A DNA stretch of 64,000 nucleotides from Ignavibacteriales bacterium. GTDB taxonomy: Bacteria; Bacteroidota; Ignavibacteria; Ignavibacteriales; SURF-24. Made by a program: the position numbers and the translations under genes. Below the pieces are notes generated by a model. The model was not told where the DNA came from. It did no database searches and saw nothing but the letters and a program-made list of their open reading frames with translations. The stretch spans positions 1 through 64,000 of the forward strand of contig JAPLFH010000016.1 in NCBI GenBank assembly GCA_026390815.1, written 5' to 3'. Position 1 is the first letter of the stretch. Each line of letters begins with the position of its first letter. Positions 1 through 7,993 of the stretch are shown one piece after another.

Positions 1-1
1 A

Positions 2-838
2 ATGGACATAAGAAGCAGAGTAAATGAAAAAGTTAAGAACAAAGATTTTGGTATTGATGATTTTATTCCTGAGTACAATGCTGTTATAGCCAATCTGAAT
101 GGTTTGATGCAAAGAACTTCTGATGCAAGCATAATCAAAACAATAATATTCAGATTATCGCAGTGCTATCAATTGATGAATAAAACCAATGAGTTGAAAA
201 GTTTTGTTGATAAACTTCTTGGAATAAAAAAGATGGAGGATTACTCACCGTACATAAAACGGCATCTCATGCCTTATTATATCGATCAAAAAGACTACTC
301 ATCAGCTCTAGCAATAGCAGATGAAATAATAAAAGTAGCTTCAAGCGATGAAGATTTATTATGCGAAATGCTTTATGAAAAAGCATTGATATACAAGTAC
401 AGCTTAAATGAATTGGAAAGAGCTGATGCGTTCTTTAATGAAATAGTAAATAAATATCCTGAAAACATAATGACTCGATTTGCAAACTCAGAATTAGGTA
501 AAAAGAACAGTTCAGAAAGAAATGTTATAAAACCAAATGATGAAATAGTAGTAAGTCATAAGAATGATTTGGATATTAATAACTATCCTAACCCCTTCAA
601 CCCAACTACAACAATAAGCTTTACTTTACCATCAGATGGAAGGGTAACAATTAAAGTTTATGATATGCTTGGAAGAGAAGTAAAAACGTTGGTTAATGAT
701 TTTAAGAGCACTGGCAGTTACTCAATTATTTGGGACAGCAAAGATAATTACAGTAATGAAGTTTCTTCAGGAATATATTTCTATAATATCAAGTTCAAGG
801 ATAATTCAGTAACAAAGAAAATGTTGCTCGTTCGTTAA
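2..838 (+). CDS. Partial secreted protein with helical repeats and a T9SS type A sorting domain
   Basis: The reading frame is open from the window edge and no signal peptide is visible, so the true start is probably upstream. Residues about 20-160 are helical and TPR-like, with hydrophobic and acidic spacing like periplasmic tetratricopeptide repeats. From about residue 190 there is a classic type IX secretion C-terminal domain: NYPNPFNPTTTISFTLP, then GREVKTL, then the terminal strand ending KKMLLVR. Such domains direct export through the outer membrane and are removed or anchored at the surface. The function of the repeat part is unknown. The last roughly 280 bases are nearly identical to the end of the gene at 2346-3878. 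Confidence 0.75.
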   Translation: MDIRSRVNEKVKNKDFGIDDFIPEYNAVIANLNGLMQRTSDASIIKTIIFRLSQCYQLMNKTNELKSFVDKLLGIKKMEDYSPYIKRHLMPYYIDQKDYSSALAIADEIIKVASSDEDLLCEMLYEKALIYKYSLNELERADAFFNEIVNKYPENIMTRFANSELGKKNSSERNVIKPNDEIVVSHKNDLDINNYPNPFNPTTTISFTLPSDGRVTIKVYDMLGREVKTLVNDFKSTGSYSIIWDSKDNYSNEVSSGIYFYNIKFKDNSVTKKMLLVR

Positions 839-844
839 TCATAT

Positions 845-876
845 TTTGTAGGTCGAACTTAAGTTCGACCTACAAA
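845..876. terminator. Perfect 32-bp palindrome after a T9SS gene, probable terminator
   Basis: The half-site TTTGTAGGTCGAACTT (845-860) is followed directly by its exact reverse complement (861-876), then TTTT. It starts seven bases after the stop codon. A related hairpin with the same outer 13 bases and a six-base loop follows the T9SS gene ending at 3878, so this is a shared 3' element. Termination is inferred from position and the T run. Confidence 0.6.
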
Positions 877-1054
877 TTTTCTTAACTTTCAGGATCCATA
901 TTTAAATAACCGAAGGATATTATTGCTATTATTTCTGTGTGTAGTTTAGCTTTCAAGTTTGTTCTATTATATAATTATTTCTGAATAGCATTCTCGTTTA
1001 GGCAGCGGTTTAATTGTAATACCAAAATACTTATTTAAACAAAAAGGAGGTACA

Positions 1055-1174
1055 ATGAATACAAAACAATTCTATTAAATGCGGACAAAACCTTATTACA
1101 AATGTGAAAAATCTATAACCGTAGATAATTTAACAATTGCATTAGGCTTCATCCGCATTAAAATGAAGTCCTAG
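1055..1174 (+). pseudogene. Small reading frame with a strong ribosome site and an in-frame stop at codon 8
   Basis: AAAGGAGG sits seven bases before an ATG at 1055. The frame reads seven residues (MNTKQFY), meets TAA at 1076-1078, and resumes immediately with ATG at 1079 in the same frame for 31 more residues ending at TAG 1172-1174. This could be a decayed small gene, a leader peptide followed by reinitiation, or chance. A ten-pair stem with a one-base bulge (1143-1152 with 1163-1173) overlaps its end. I do not recognise the peptide. Confidence 0.3.
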
Positions 1175-1206
1175 ATTAAATCTAAAGAAATTTAGGAGTA
1201 AAAATA

Positions 1207-2295
1207 ATGAAAAAATTACTTTTGTTTTTTATGATAACAATCATATCTAGCCCAATTCTGTATGCAAGACATACATATGAAGCTAGGTTTGAGCGAATCA
1301 ATAAAGGCTCATCATGGAATGTAACAATAACCTTTGAAGCAGTTAGTTCGAGATGGGACGAAAATTATAACTTTAGTAGCGGGTATTCTTATGGGGAACA
1401 AACAGCCTCAGATGGAATATTAGCGACTGGATTTGATTTAATTACTGATCCAAATGCTGGAACAAATCCAATCATGGCACTTGGAAAATATAAGATAACA
1501 GCTTACGAAAATGATCAAGCAACAGCTTATTTCTACATGGATTGGAGAACTTCTGGTTATGGATCTTCTCCAGATGTGCAATTTAAATATGATGTTGGTA
1601 ACAATAGATTTAGAGATTTCGATGACACTCAAACGATTGATGGTACTAACCAAACAGTTTGGGATTTGAGGTCAGATTGTGATCTTGTTACCACAGAGTT
1701 TGAACCAAGCACACCGCAAAACGCAAGTGTTGCAAGTTATAATAGTATGCCAAAAATAACCTGGGAAAAACTGATTACTGATGATTATGTTACAGGATAT
1801 GATATTTATAGAAGTTTTACTTCGCCAAACGTGGGTTTTACGAAGATTGCAACTACAACCAGTTTGCAATATATAGATAGCGATGTACATGTAGGATCTG
1901 GGGGGTATGTTCATTATAGGGTTAAGGCAGTGAATGGTAATCGGGAGACTGGCTATTCAAATGTTGCAAGTATTACTTATGATGGCTTACAAAAACAAAA
2001 AGATAAACAACTTTCAGCGAAAGACATTTTATTTAACTATAGTTTGTCACAAAATTATCCCAATCCGTTCAACCCGAATACAATCTTTGAGTATTCGATA
2101 AAGAATTCTGGAAGCGTTAACTTAAAAATATACACACCTATAGGAAAAGAAGTTGCAACATTAGTAAATGAATACCAATCTGCTGGCAATTACAATTTAG
2201 AATTCGATGCATCATCACTTCCAAGCGGTATATATATTTACCAGTTAATGACTGATGATTTTATTGATTGTAAAAAATTCACATCATTGAAATAA
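1207..2295 (+). CDS. Secreted fibronectin type III-like protein with T9SS sorting domain
   Basis: The 362-residue product begins with a signal peptide (MKKLLLFFMITIISSPILYA). Residues about 20-160 form a beta-rich region of unknown family. Residues about 168-258 look like a fibronectin type III domain (PKITWEKL, GYDIYRSF, HYRVKAVN, GYSNVASITY). A type A T9SS domain starts near residue 280 (NYPNPFNPNTIFEYSI) and ends IDCKKFTSLK. TAGGAG precedes the ATG by about seven bases. The protein is probably exported to the cell surface or released; its ligand or substrate cannot be read from the sequence. It carries its own terminator. Confidence 0.85.
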   Translation: MKKLLLFFMITIISSPILYARHTYEARFERINKGSSWNVTITFEAVSSRWDENYNFSSGYSYGEQTASDGILATGFDLITDPNAGTNPIMALGKYKITAYENDQATAYFYMDWRTSGYGSSPDVQFKYDVGNNRFRDFDDTQTIDGTNQTVWDLRSDCDLVTTEFEPSTPQNASVASYNSMPKITWEKLITDDYVTGYDIYRSFTSPNVGFTKIATTTSLQYIDSDVHVGSGGYVHYRVKAVNGNRETGYSNVASITYDGLQKQKDKQLSAKDILFNYSLSQNYPNPFNPNTIFEYSIKNSGSVNLKIYTPIGKEVATLVNEYQSAGNYNLEFDASSLPSGIYIYQLMTDDFIDCKKFTSLK

Positions 2296-2297
2296 GC

Positions 2298-2331
2298 AAA
2301 GTTGGGCTGTTTATGTAACAGCCCAAACTTT
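2298..2331 (+). terminator. Rho-independent-type hairpin after the FN3/T9SS gene
   Basis: AAAGTTGGGCTGTT (2298-2311) pairs with AACAGCCCAAACTTT (2317-2331) with one bulged base and a five-base loop. It lies three bases after the stop codon and is followed by ATTTA. Confidence 0.65.
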
Positions 2332-2345
2332 ATTTAGGATTTATT

Positions 2346-3878
2346 ATGAAAATTCATATAAGCATAATTATACTTTATTCAATAGTTACCTGTTTTGCTC
2401 AACCAACGCAGAAAAAAATCTTATGGCCAACTTTAGCAGATTCACCATGGCCTATGATAAAGCATGATCCTCAATTTACAGGTCGTTCACCTTATAAAGG
2501 TCCTCAAACACCAACTATAATCTGGACCGCAGATATGAAGGACGGAATCTTCTCAGGTCCAGTAGTCGATACAGGAGGTAATCTTTATTTTGGTTCTTAT
2601 TATCAGCTAAATAGTGCAGATCATTTTTACTCATTTACATCTGATGGAGAATTAAGATGGGATTATAACACGGGTAGTAATCGTCCACCTCAAACAGGTA
2701 TTCTAATAGATTCCAGCAACACAATTTATTTCGGCTCACTCGATAAATACTTTTACGCATTAAATCCCGATGGTACATTTAAATGGAAATATGAAACATC
2801 GGCACCAATTGTAGAACTTGCTATACCGAATATAGATTTAGAAGGAAGATTGTATATAACAAATGGTTTAGGAGAATTATATTCTATTAATCCCGATGGA
2901 ACATTAAACTGGAAAGTAAAATATGAAAATGGATTCTTTGCGGATTCGCCTGTTTTTTCTCCCGAAGGTAATACTATTTATATTGCGGGAAGAGATTCTA
3001 ATATTTTTGCGATTAACTTAGATGGAAGTCTTAAATGGAAATTTAAGTGTGGAAAAATATTTAGGTCACCGATAATAGATTCTTATGGTAATATCTATTT
3101 TATACCTAAAGTCCTGCCTCAATATTTATATTCACTCTTTCCCAATAGCAATGTAAGATGGAAATATGGCGTTAGAAGTGTTGCAGAAGTTTTTTCAATA
3201 CCAACTATAGATTATGAAGGTAATATTTATTTTATTGCAATTGATTCAACAGTATTTCCCAATAGAGCTTTGATATCATTAAATTTTGATGGTTATTTTA
3301 GATGGAGTTATATTTTCGAAGAATACGAAGATTTTTGGCAACCATTAATTTGTGATTCTGAGGGAACAGTTTATTTGGGCTCAACTTATGGTAAATTCTA
3401 TTTCGCGATTTCAACTGATGGAAAATTAAAATGGAAACTTCCATTGAATGATTACCAAGTGGACAACACGGGTTCTATTGCGAAAGATGGAACACTTTAT
3501 TTAGGTGTTCATAAAAGTTCACTGGCTACCAATCAACAAAAAACTTTAATAGCTATAAGAGATACTGGTACAACAAGTGTTGGTACCTATCCTAAAGTTT
3601 TCAATTTTCAGTTGGAGCAAAACTATCCCAATCCATTCAACCCTACTACAACAATAAGCTATACTTTACCATCAGATGGAAGAGCTACAATTAAGATTTT
3701 TGATATACTTGGAAGAGAAGTAAAAACGTTGGTTAAAGATTATAAAACTGCAGGGAGCTATTCTGCTGTTTGGAATAGTCAGGATATTTATGAAAATGAA
3801 GTTTCTTCAGGAATTTATTTCTATAATATCAAGTTCAAGGATAATTCAGTAACAAAGAAAATGTTGCTCGTTCGTTAA
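2346..3878 (+). CDS. Secreted PQQ-type beta-propeller protein with T9SS sorting domain
   Basis: The 510-residue product has a signal peptide (MKIHISIIILYSIVTCFA), then SPWPMIKHDPQFTGRS, an opening motif seen in many PQQ-like outer-surface propellers. Residues about 60-400 contain repeated blades with the pattern YxxNPDGTxKWKY or NLDGSLKWKF, each preceded by a G-x-IYF strand. A T9SS type A domain follows from about residue 420 (NYPNPFNPTTTISYTLP to KKMLLVR). No catalytic residues of quinoprotein dehydrogenases are apparent, so a binding or structural propeller is more likely than an enzyme. The tail-encoding DNA is nearly the same as that at 580-857. Confidence 0.85.
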   Translation: MKIHISIIILYSIVTCFAQPTQKKILWPTLADSPWPMIKHDPQFTGRSPYKGPQTPTIIWTADMKDGIFSGPVVDTGGNLYFGSYYQLNSADHFYSFTSDGELRWDYNTGSNRPPQTGILIDSSNTIYFGSLDKYFYALNPDGTFKWKYETSAPIVELAIPNIDLEGRLYITNGLGELYSINPDGTLNWKVKYENGFFADSPVFSPEGNTIYIAGRDSNIFAINLDGSLKWKFKCGKIFRSPIIDSYGNIYFIPKVLPQYLYSLFPNSNVRWKYGVRSVAEVFSIPTIDYEGNIYFIAIDSTVFPNRALISLNFDGYFRWSYIFEEYEDFWQPLICDSEGTVYLGSTYGKFYFAISTDGKLKWKLPLNDYQVDNTGSIAKDGTLYLGVHKSSLATNQQKTLIAIRDTGTTSVGTYPKVFNFQLEQNYPNPFNPTTTISYTLPSDGRATIKIFDILGREVKTLVKDYKTAGSYSAVWNSQDIYENEVSSGIYFYNIKFKDNSVTKKMLLVR

Positions 3879-3884
3879 TCATAT

Positions 3885-3916
3885 TTTGTAGGTCGAATTG
3901 AACTTCGACCTACAAA
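3885..3916 (+). terminator. Hairpin after the PQQ/T9SS gene, sibling of the palindrome at 845-876
   Basis: TTTGTAGGTCGAA (3885-3897) pairs with TTCGACCTACAAA (3904-3916) across the loop TTGAAC, followed by TTTT. The outer arms match the 845-876 palindrome exactly; only the centre differs. Confidence 0.65.
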
Positions 3917-4084
3917 TTTTCCCAACTTTAACTGGATTACCCTGCGCAATTTTTATCTACAGCTTTATAACTCAAGATTTTATTCAGGGTAAAAAGATGA
4001 TACTTCAAAAGTGAGAAATTATTGTCGCTAACTTAGGGGAGTAAATAACTTACTAAATATATGTTAAAATTATTTTTAAAACGT

Positions 4085-4261
4085 TAGTACTTGTACCATG
4101 ATTTTGGAATAATTTTTTTACCCTCAAAAACTTTGATTACGCACTGTAAACGAACTATTTTAAGCGATTTTTAAAAAGTGTCTCATAATGGTGCCCGAGA
4201 ATGAGACACAATTTTGGGTACTTGTACCCAAAACGCCCTTACGATTTAGTACAAGTACCAT
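4085..4261. promoter_or_regulatory. Cluster of three GTAC(TT/AA)GTAC palindromes, possible operators
   Basis: GTACTTGTAC occurs at 4087-4096 and 4218-4227, and its reverse complement GTACAAGTAC at 4249-4258. The first and third share the frame TAGTAC..GTACCAT; the second is embedded in a longer palindrome, TTTTGGGTAC-TT-GTACCCAAAA (4212-4233). The last site ends about 70 bases before the ATG of the next gene. Such repeated dyads often bind a dimeric regulator, but no regulator gene is adjacent and the role is inferred. Confidence 0.4.
4178..4209. terminator. Nine-pair hairpin, possible terminator
   Basis: GTGTCTCAT (4178-4186) pairs with ATGAGACAC (4201-4209) across 14 bases, followed by AATTTT. 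It lies about 300 bases from the nearest upstream gene, so it could instead be part of a 5' leader or a regulatory dyad. Confidence 0.3.
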
Positions 4262-4328
4262 TTACTTTTTAATTTCCTAAAAGTATGTTACCCAAAGCAA
4301 TTAATAATATTAAAAAGGAGAAAATACT

Positions 4329-5057
4329 ATGGCAAGCAAAATATTTCTAAAATATAACTTGCCTTATACAAATATTCTAACAGCGGCAGATACTATTAAT
4401 ACCTACTATGCTGACGATGAAAAAGATTTCAAAAATTTTAACAATTCTTTGTTTACCGATTCTTTTAAGTCAGAATTCCTTGCAGAAGTAGCTGCTGCCA
4501 AAAGTTTGATGAATGATTTTTGCGCTGTAGAAGAGCAATTAAAAGAAATTGATGATATAAAGAAAATAATTGCATTGTGTACATCGGCTTACCAGGAATT
4601 AAAATTCTTTGTCGAAAGAACTTTCCCTGGAAATCTTACAGTTTGGAATCAATTTGGTTTTATAGATTATTCTATAGCAACTAGTTCATTAACAAGATTG
4701 ATTCAATTCATGGGGAGACTTTGTTACATAGCAGAAAAATTTAAGGATGTATTAGCAAATAATGGTTATAGCACTATCAAGTTAATAAGGCTAAACAATT
4801 TGAAAGATGAATTAATTAAAGAAGTAGCTGAGCAATCAGAAGCAAAAAAAAACGGAGCTTCTCAAACCTCTGATAGAATAAATTCTTTAAACAAAGTATG
4901 GGAGAAGATGGTGGATATTAATGAGGCGTCTTTAATTATCTTTAAAAATAATTATGCTAAACTTCAAAAGTATTTATTGCCATCAAACAATTTTGATTTT
5001 CAGAATAATTATGAAAATAAAGCTATACCAAGTGACGAAAAAGTTCAGAATATATAG
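4329..5057 (+). CDS. Unrecognised helical cytoplasmic protein, 242 residues
   Basis: The gene starts at an ATG nine bases after AAGGAG. The product has no signal peptide or membrane segment and is rich in Lys, Glu and Asn with predicted long helices (about residues 45-90 and 120-210). One aromatic patch, FVERTFPGNLTVWNQFGF, sits near the middle. I do not recognise the family. It stands alone between two gene-free stretches and is preceded by the palindrome cluster, which suggests its own regulation. Codon use looks like that of its neighbours. Confidence 0.7.
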   Translation: MASKIFLKYNLPYTNILTAADTINTYYADDEKDFKNFNNSLFTDSFKSEFLAEVAAAKSLMNDFCAVEEQLKEIDDIKKIIALCTSAYQELKFFVERTFPGNLTVWNQFGFIDYSIATSSLTRLIQFMGRLCYIAEKFKDVLANNGYSTIKLIRLNNLKDELIKEVAEQSEAKKNGASQTSDRINSLNKVWEKMVDINEASLIIFKNNYAKLQKYLLPSNNFDFQNNYENKAIPSDEKVQNI

Positions 5058-5122
5058 TTGAGTATATAAATGATTTTTGTTTTTAGAAAAATAAAGCTTA
5101 TCAAAAAGCAATTTTCCTTTCA

Positions 5123-5189
5123 GCCCCATTTACAGGATTGCATTTTAGCAACCTGGCAAGTTAATCATCAGCTTGCGGGGGAATGGGGC
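5123..5189. other. Long-range inverted repeat in the gap before the next small gene
   Basis: GCCCCATT (5123-5130) is the reverse complement of AATGGGGC (5182-5189), enclosing a smaller possible stem (GCAAG with CTTGC). This GC-richer patch stands out from the surrounding AT-rich DNA. It may be a folded RNA leader or a relic of a repeat; nothing identifies it. Confidence 0.25.
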
Positions 5190-5283
5190 ATGGGGATTTG
5201 TTCATATGCTTGAATTGAAATTTAGGCAGTTAGATTATGTAGGTTGTTTTAAATAATCAATAAATTATTTTGGAGTACAATTT

Positions 5284-5532
5284 ATGGGTTGGGAAAAAGT
5301 AAATGAAAAACTTAAAAATAAGTACAAATCTGATTTTGTTTCTTGTGATGAACTTAACGAAAGGAGTTATATTTTTCAAATTATACTTGAGGAATATCCA
5401 ATGCTTTCTAGGATGATGGTGGAAAATGCACTTGAACATTATTGTAGAATTACCAAACCACCGCGAGAAAGAGAACATTTTATAAAGTGTGTTGCACGAT
5501 ATTTAGGATTTGGAGAAATATCGCTTAACTAG
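5284..5532 (+). CDS. Small unrecognised protein, 82 residues
   Basis: An ATG follows TTTTGGAG by nine bases. The product is soluble, probably helical, with three cysteines and a segment PPREREHFIKCVARYLGFGE near its end. It does not match a family I know. The ribosome site and normal amino-acid composition favour a real gene over chance; the overlapping antisense frame lacks both. Confidence 0.55.
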   Translation: MGWEKVNEKLKNKYKSDFVSCDELNERSYIFQIILEEYPMLSRMMVENALEHYCRITKPPREREHFIKCVARYLGFGEISLN

Positions 5533-5847
5533 AAACAAACTTAATTTTTAAAACATTAAATATTTTTTGCAGGATTATCGAATAAGAAAAACACTCTTAA
5601 CAAACACAAAAATGCACATAATAAATAAAATGTTTGATGCTGGATACTTGATGCTGGATAATGGGGAAATCCAGTATCAAGAATCAAGCTCGCTTTTAAA
5701 ATAACATTTCAATATGAATATCCTAATCAAGGGACTTCTATCCAAATGATATTTTATTTTCATTTCTAAGGTTTTCTCACATTTTTTTTTTATAATAGTA
5801 CCCAAGGTTAGTTAATTTTCTATTTATACTCTTAATCAGGAGCAATT
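5533..5847. other. Gene-free stretch before folP containing a repeat hairpin
   Basis: No reading frame is supported. It holds two direct copies of TTGATGCTGGATA and an inverted partner (listed separately), a run of T at 5784-5792, and the ribosome site CAGGAG used by folP. Confidence 0.6.
5634..5685. repeat. Direct plus inverted repeat, interspersed-repeat type
   Basis: TTGATGCTGGATA occurs at 5634-5646 and 5648-5660. The second copy lies in a 17-base arm (5643-5659) that pairs, with one G-T and one mismatch, with 5669-5685 (ATCCAGTATCAAGAATC), giving a hairpin with a nine-base loop. It resembles small dispersed intergenic palindromes; copies elsewhere in the genome cannot be checked here. 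Confidence 0.45.
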
Positions 5848-7026
5848 TTGAATATCCAATTTGTAAATATTTCTTTTTTAGAAGTTTTTCAAAGATACAG
5901 TAAAAAGTATAATATTTTTAGAGAGAATTATGAATTAGGTTTACATGGGCTTGAATTACGAAATATTAGTTTGATTAATGCAGATGTTATACAAAAAATT
6001 ATTCTTGATAAAAAGGAAATCTGTTACAAAGCATTGGATAATGGAAAGGAAACCGCTGATTTATTAGTAATAGCATCAATTGGTAAATTAAAAGAATTAT
6101 CGCGCGAAATTGTTTCTGTTGGTAATGAAGAATTAGGCTACAGAATTAAAAAAGTTATACGCAATTTTGTTGAATTTGACCAGCAATCATTTACAATCGG
6201 AGATAAGGTTTTCTCTTTCTCAAATTCTTTTATAATGGGTATACTTAATGCTACACCGGATTCATTCTCAGACGGTGGTAAATATTTAGAACAAGAAAAA
6301 GCTGTCCCGTATGCTCTGGCAATGTTAAATGATGGTGCGGATATTATTGACGTTGGAGGAGAATCCACAAGACCAGGAGCGGAAAAAATATCTCTGGAAG
6401 AAGAACTTAAAAGAGTTTTACCAATAATAAATGAAATACTAAAAATAAAACCAAACGCAATTTTATCAATAGATACAACTAAAAAAGAAGTTGCGTTTGA
6501 AGCGTTAAGGCGCGGTGTAAAAATAGTAAATGACATCAGTGCCGGAACTTTTGAATCTGAATTACTTGAAGTGGTAAAAAGATTTAATGCTACATTAATT
6601 TTGATGCATATGAAAGGGAATCCCCAAAATATGCAGGTAAATCCAAGTTATGATGATGTTGTTTCCGAAGCTTATGACTTTCTAAATCATCGACTGATTG
6701 CTGCAAAAAAGCTGGGAATAAAAAATATAATTATAGATCCAGGAATAGGGTTTGGAAAAAGGGTGCAGGATAATTATGAGTTGATAAAAAGATTAGATGA
6801 ATTCAAAGGATTAGGATTACCAATTATGATTGGTGTATCAAGAAAATCATTCTTAGGAAAATCTCTTGGTCTGGAAGTGGAGAATAGAGATATTTCATCA
6901 GTTATTGCGGAATCTATTGCAATAAAAAATGGCGCTAATATAATCAGGACACACAATGTTAAATCGGCTGTTCAATCAAGAAAGATTTTAAATTTTATTC
7001 AAAACCCGGAAGAAATTAATGTTTGA
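5848..7026 (+). CDS. folP: Dihydropteroate synthase with N-terminal extension
   Basis: It condenses p-aminobenzoate with 6-hydroxymethyl-dihydropterin diphosphate to form dihydropteroate in folate synthesis. Signature segments are present: FIMGILNATPDSFSDGG near residues 128-144, DIIDVGGESTRPGA, NDISAG, IIDPGIGFGK and a terminal IRTHNVK. The start is TTG, with CAGGAG upstream. At 392 residues it is about 110 longer than typical FolP; the extra N-terminal part is helical with no motif I recognise. It overlaps cdaA by eight bases, so the two are co-transcribed, as in many Bacteroidota and Firmicutes relatives where cdaA follows a folate gene or glmM. Confidence 0.95.
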   Translation: MNIQFVNISFLEVFQRYSKKYNIFRENYELGLHGLELRNISLINADVIQKIILDKKEICYKALDNGKETADLLVIASIGKLKELSREIVSVGNEELGYRIKKVIRNFVEFDQQSFTIGDKVFSFSNSFIMGILNATPDSFSDGGKYLEQEKAVPYALAMLNDGADIIDVGGESTRPGAEKISLEEELKRVLPIINEILKIKPNAILSIDTTKKEVAFEALRRGVKIVNDISAGTFESELLEVVKRFNATLILMHMKGNPQNMQVNPSYDDVVSEAYDFLNHRLIAAKKLGIKNIIIDPGIGFGKRVQDNYELIKRLDEFKGLGLPIMIGVSRKSFLGKSLGLEVENRDISSVIAESIAIKNGANIIRTHNVKSAVQSRKILNFIQNPEEINV

Positions 7027-7837
7027 TCTGTTTAAAATAGGATTCCTTACCATAACTTTTTTGGATGTTGTAGATGTTTTAATTGTTGCATATATAATTT
7101 ATAATGTTTATGGATTTATTAAAGGTACAATAGCGGCACAAATATTTATCGGGTTGATAATTGTTGTATTACTATCATTTGTTGCGCAGGCAGCCAACCT
7201 TAAAGCATTGGGATGGTTATTAAAAATAATTACAGATATTTGGGTAATTGCATTTATTGTTTTGTTCCAACCAGAAATAAGAAGATTGCTTTTGCTTGTA
7301 GGCAGAAATCCATTCTTCAAATGGAATTTAAGAAGAGATGAAAAAAATATTGCAAATATTTTAACGGAATCAGCATTCGAATTATCTCAGCTTCAACACG
7401 GTGCTTTAATTGTACTTGTAAAAACAACTGGAGTAAAAAGTTTTATAGAATCTGGAATTATTCTTAAAGCCAAATTAAGCAAAAGTCTCTTAATGTCAAT
7501 TTTTTATCCACGTTCACCATTGCACGATGGTGCGGTTATTATTAAAAACGATAGCGTTGAAGCAGCAAGATGTACTTTGCCGCTCTCTTCAACAACAATT
7601 GTAGATGGTCATTCTTTAGGTATGAGGCACAGGGCTGGATTAGGAATTGCAGAACAAGCCGATGTTTTAAGCCTAATAGTTTCAGAGGAAACTGGCAGTA
7701 TTTCCATTGCAGAGGAAGGGAAATTAACAAAAGGACTTTCCAAAGAAAAATTAAGAGAACGACTCTCAGTTGTAATTGAACATCAGAAAGAAAGAGGATT
7801 GAAGGCAGTTTTTTCTGGTAATGAAAAAGAAAGTTGA
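7019..7837 (+). CDS. cdaA: Diadenylate cyclase, membrane-bound CdaA type
   Basis: It makes the second messenger cyclic di-AMP from two ATP. The N-terminus has about three membrane segments (roughly residues 15-85), followed by a DisA_N catalytic domain with the two diagnostic motifs: DGA at residues 170-172 and RHR at 203-205 (GMRHRAGLGI). Length (272) is normal for CdaA. It overlaps folP. A c-di-AMP phosphodiesterase or receptor is not visible in the window. Confidence 0.95.
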   Translation: MFDLFKIGFLTITFLDVVDVLIVAYIIYNVYGFIKGTIAAQIFIGLIIVVLLSFVAQAANLKALGWLLKIITDIWVIAFIVLFQPEIRRLLLLVGRNPFFKWNLRRDEKNIANILTESAFELSQLQHGALIVLVKTTGVKSFIESGIILKAKLSKSLLMSIFYPRSPLHDGAVIIKNDSVEAARCTLPLSSTTIVDGHSLGMRHRAGLGIAEQADVLSLIVSEETGSISIAEEGKLTKGLSKEKLRERLSVVIEHQKERGLKAVFSGNEKES

Positions 7838-7993
7838 AGTTTCTTCAATCATTAAATGGTTGAAATTAAAAATGAAATTAAATCTACAAGTAAATATTTA
7901 TTGTCTTATTGTTGGCAACGGAATGATTGTAATGAAGTTTCACTTATAACATTTTGCGCAGCTCAAACTTATTTTAATTAATTGTTAAGCTAA

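Larger units (their letters stand above)
3917..4328. other. Gene-free stretch with several palindromes
   Basis: No coding frame is convincing here. The stretch holds three GTACTTGTAC-type palindromes (4087-4096, 4218-4227 and 4249-4258), a nine-pair hairpin at 4178-4209, and a ribosome site (AAAAAGGAG) just before the next gene. The palindrome cluster is listed separately. Confidence 0.6.

Noticed and set aside
5123-5189. GC-richer inverted repeat as an insertion-sequence remnant
   Set aside because: No transposase fragment or target-site duplication was seen; listed only as an inverted repeat.
5634-5660. TTGATGCTGGATA direct repeat as a CRISPR start
   Set aside because: Two copies only, adjacent with one base between them, no spacers and no cas genes.
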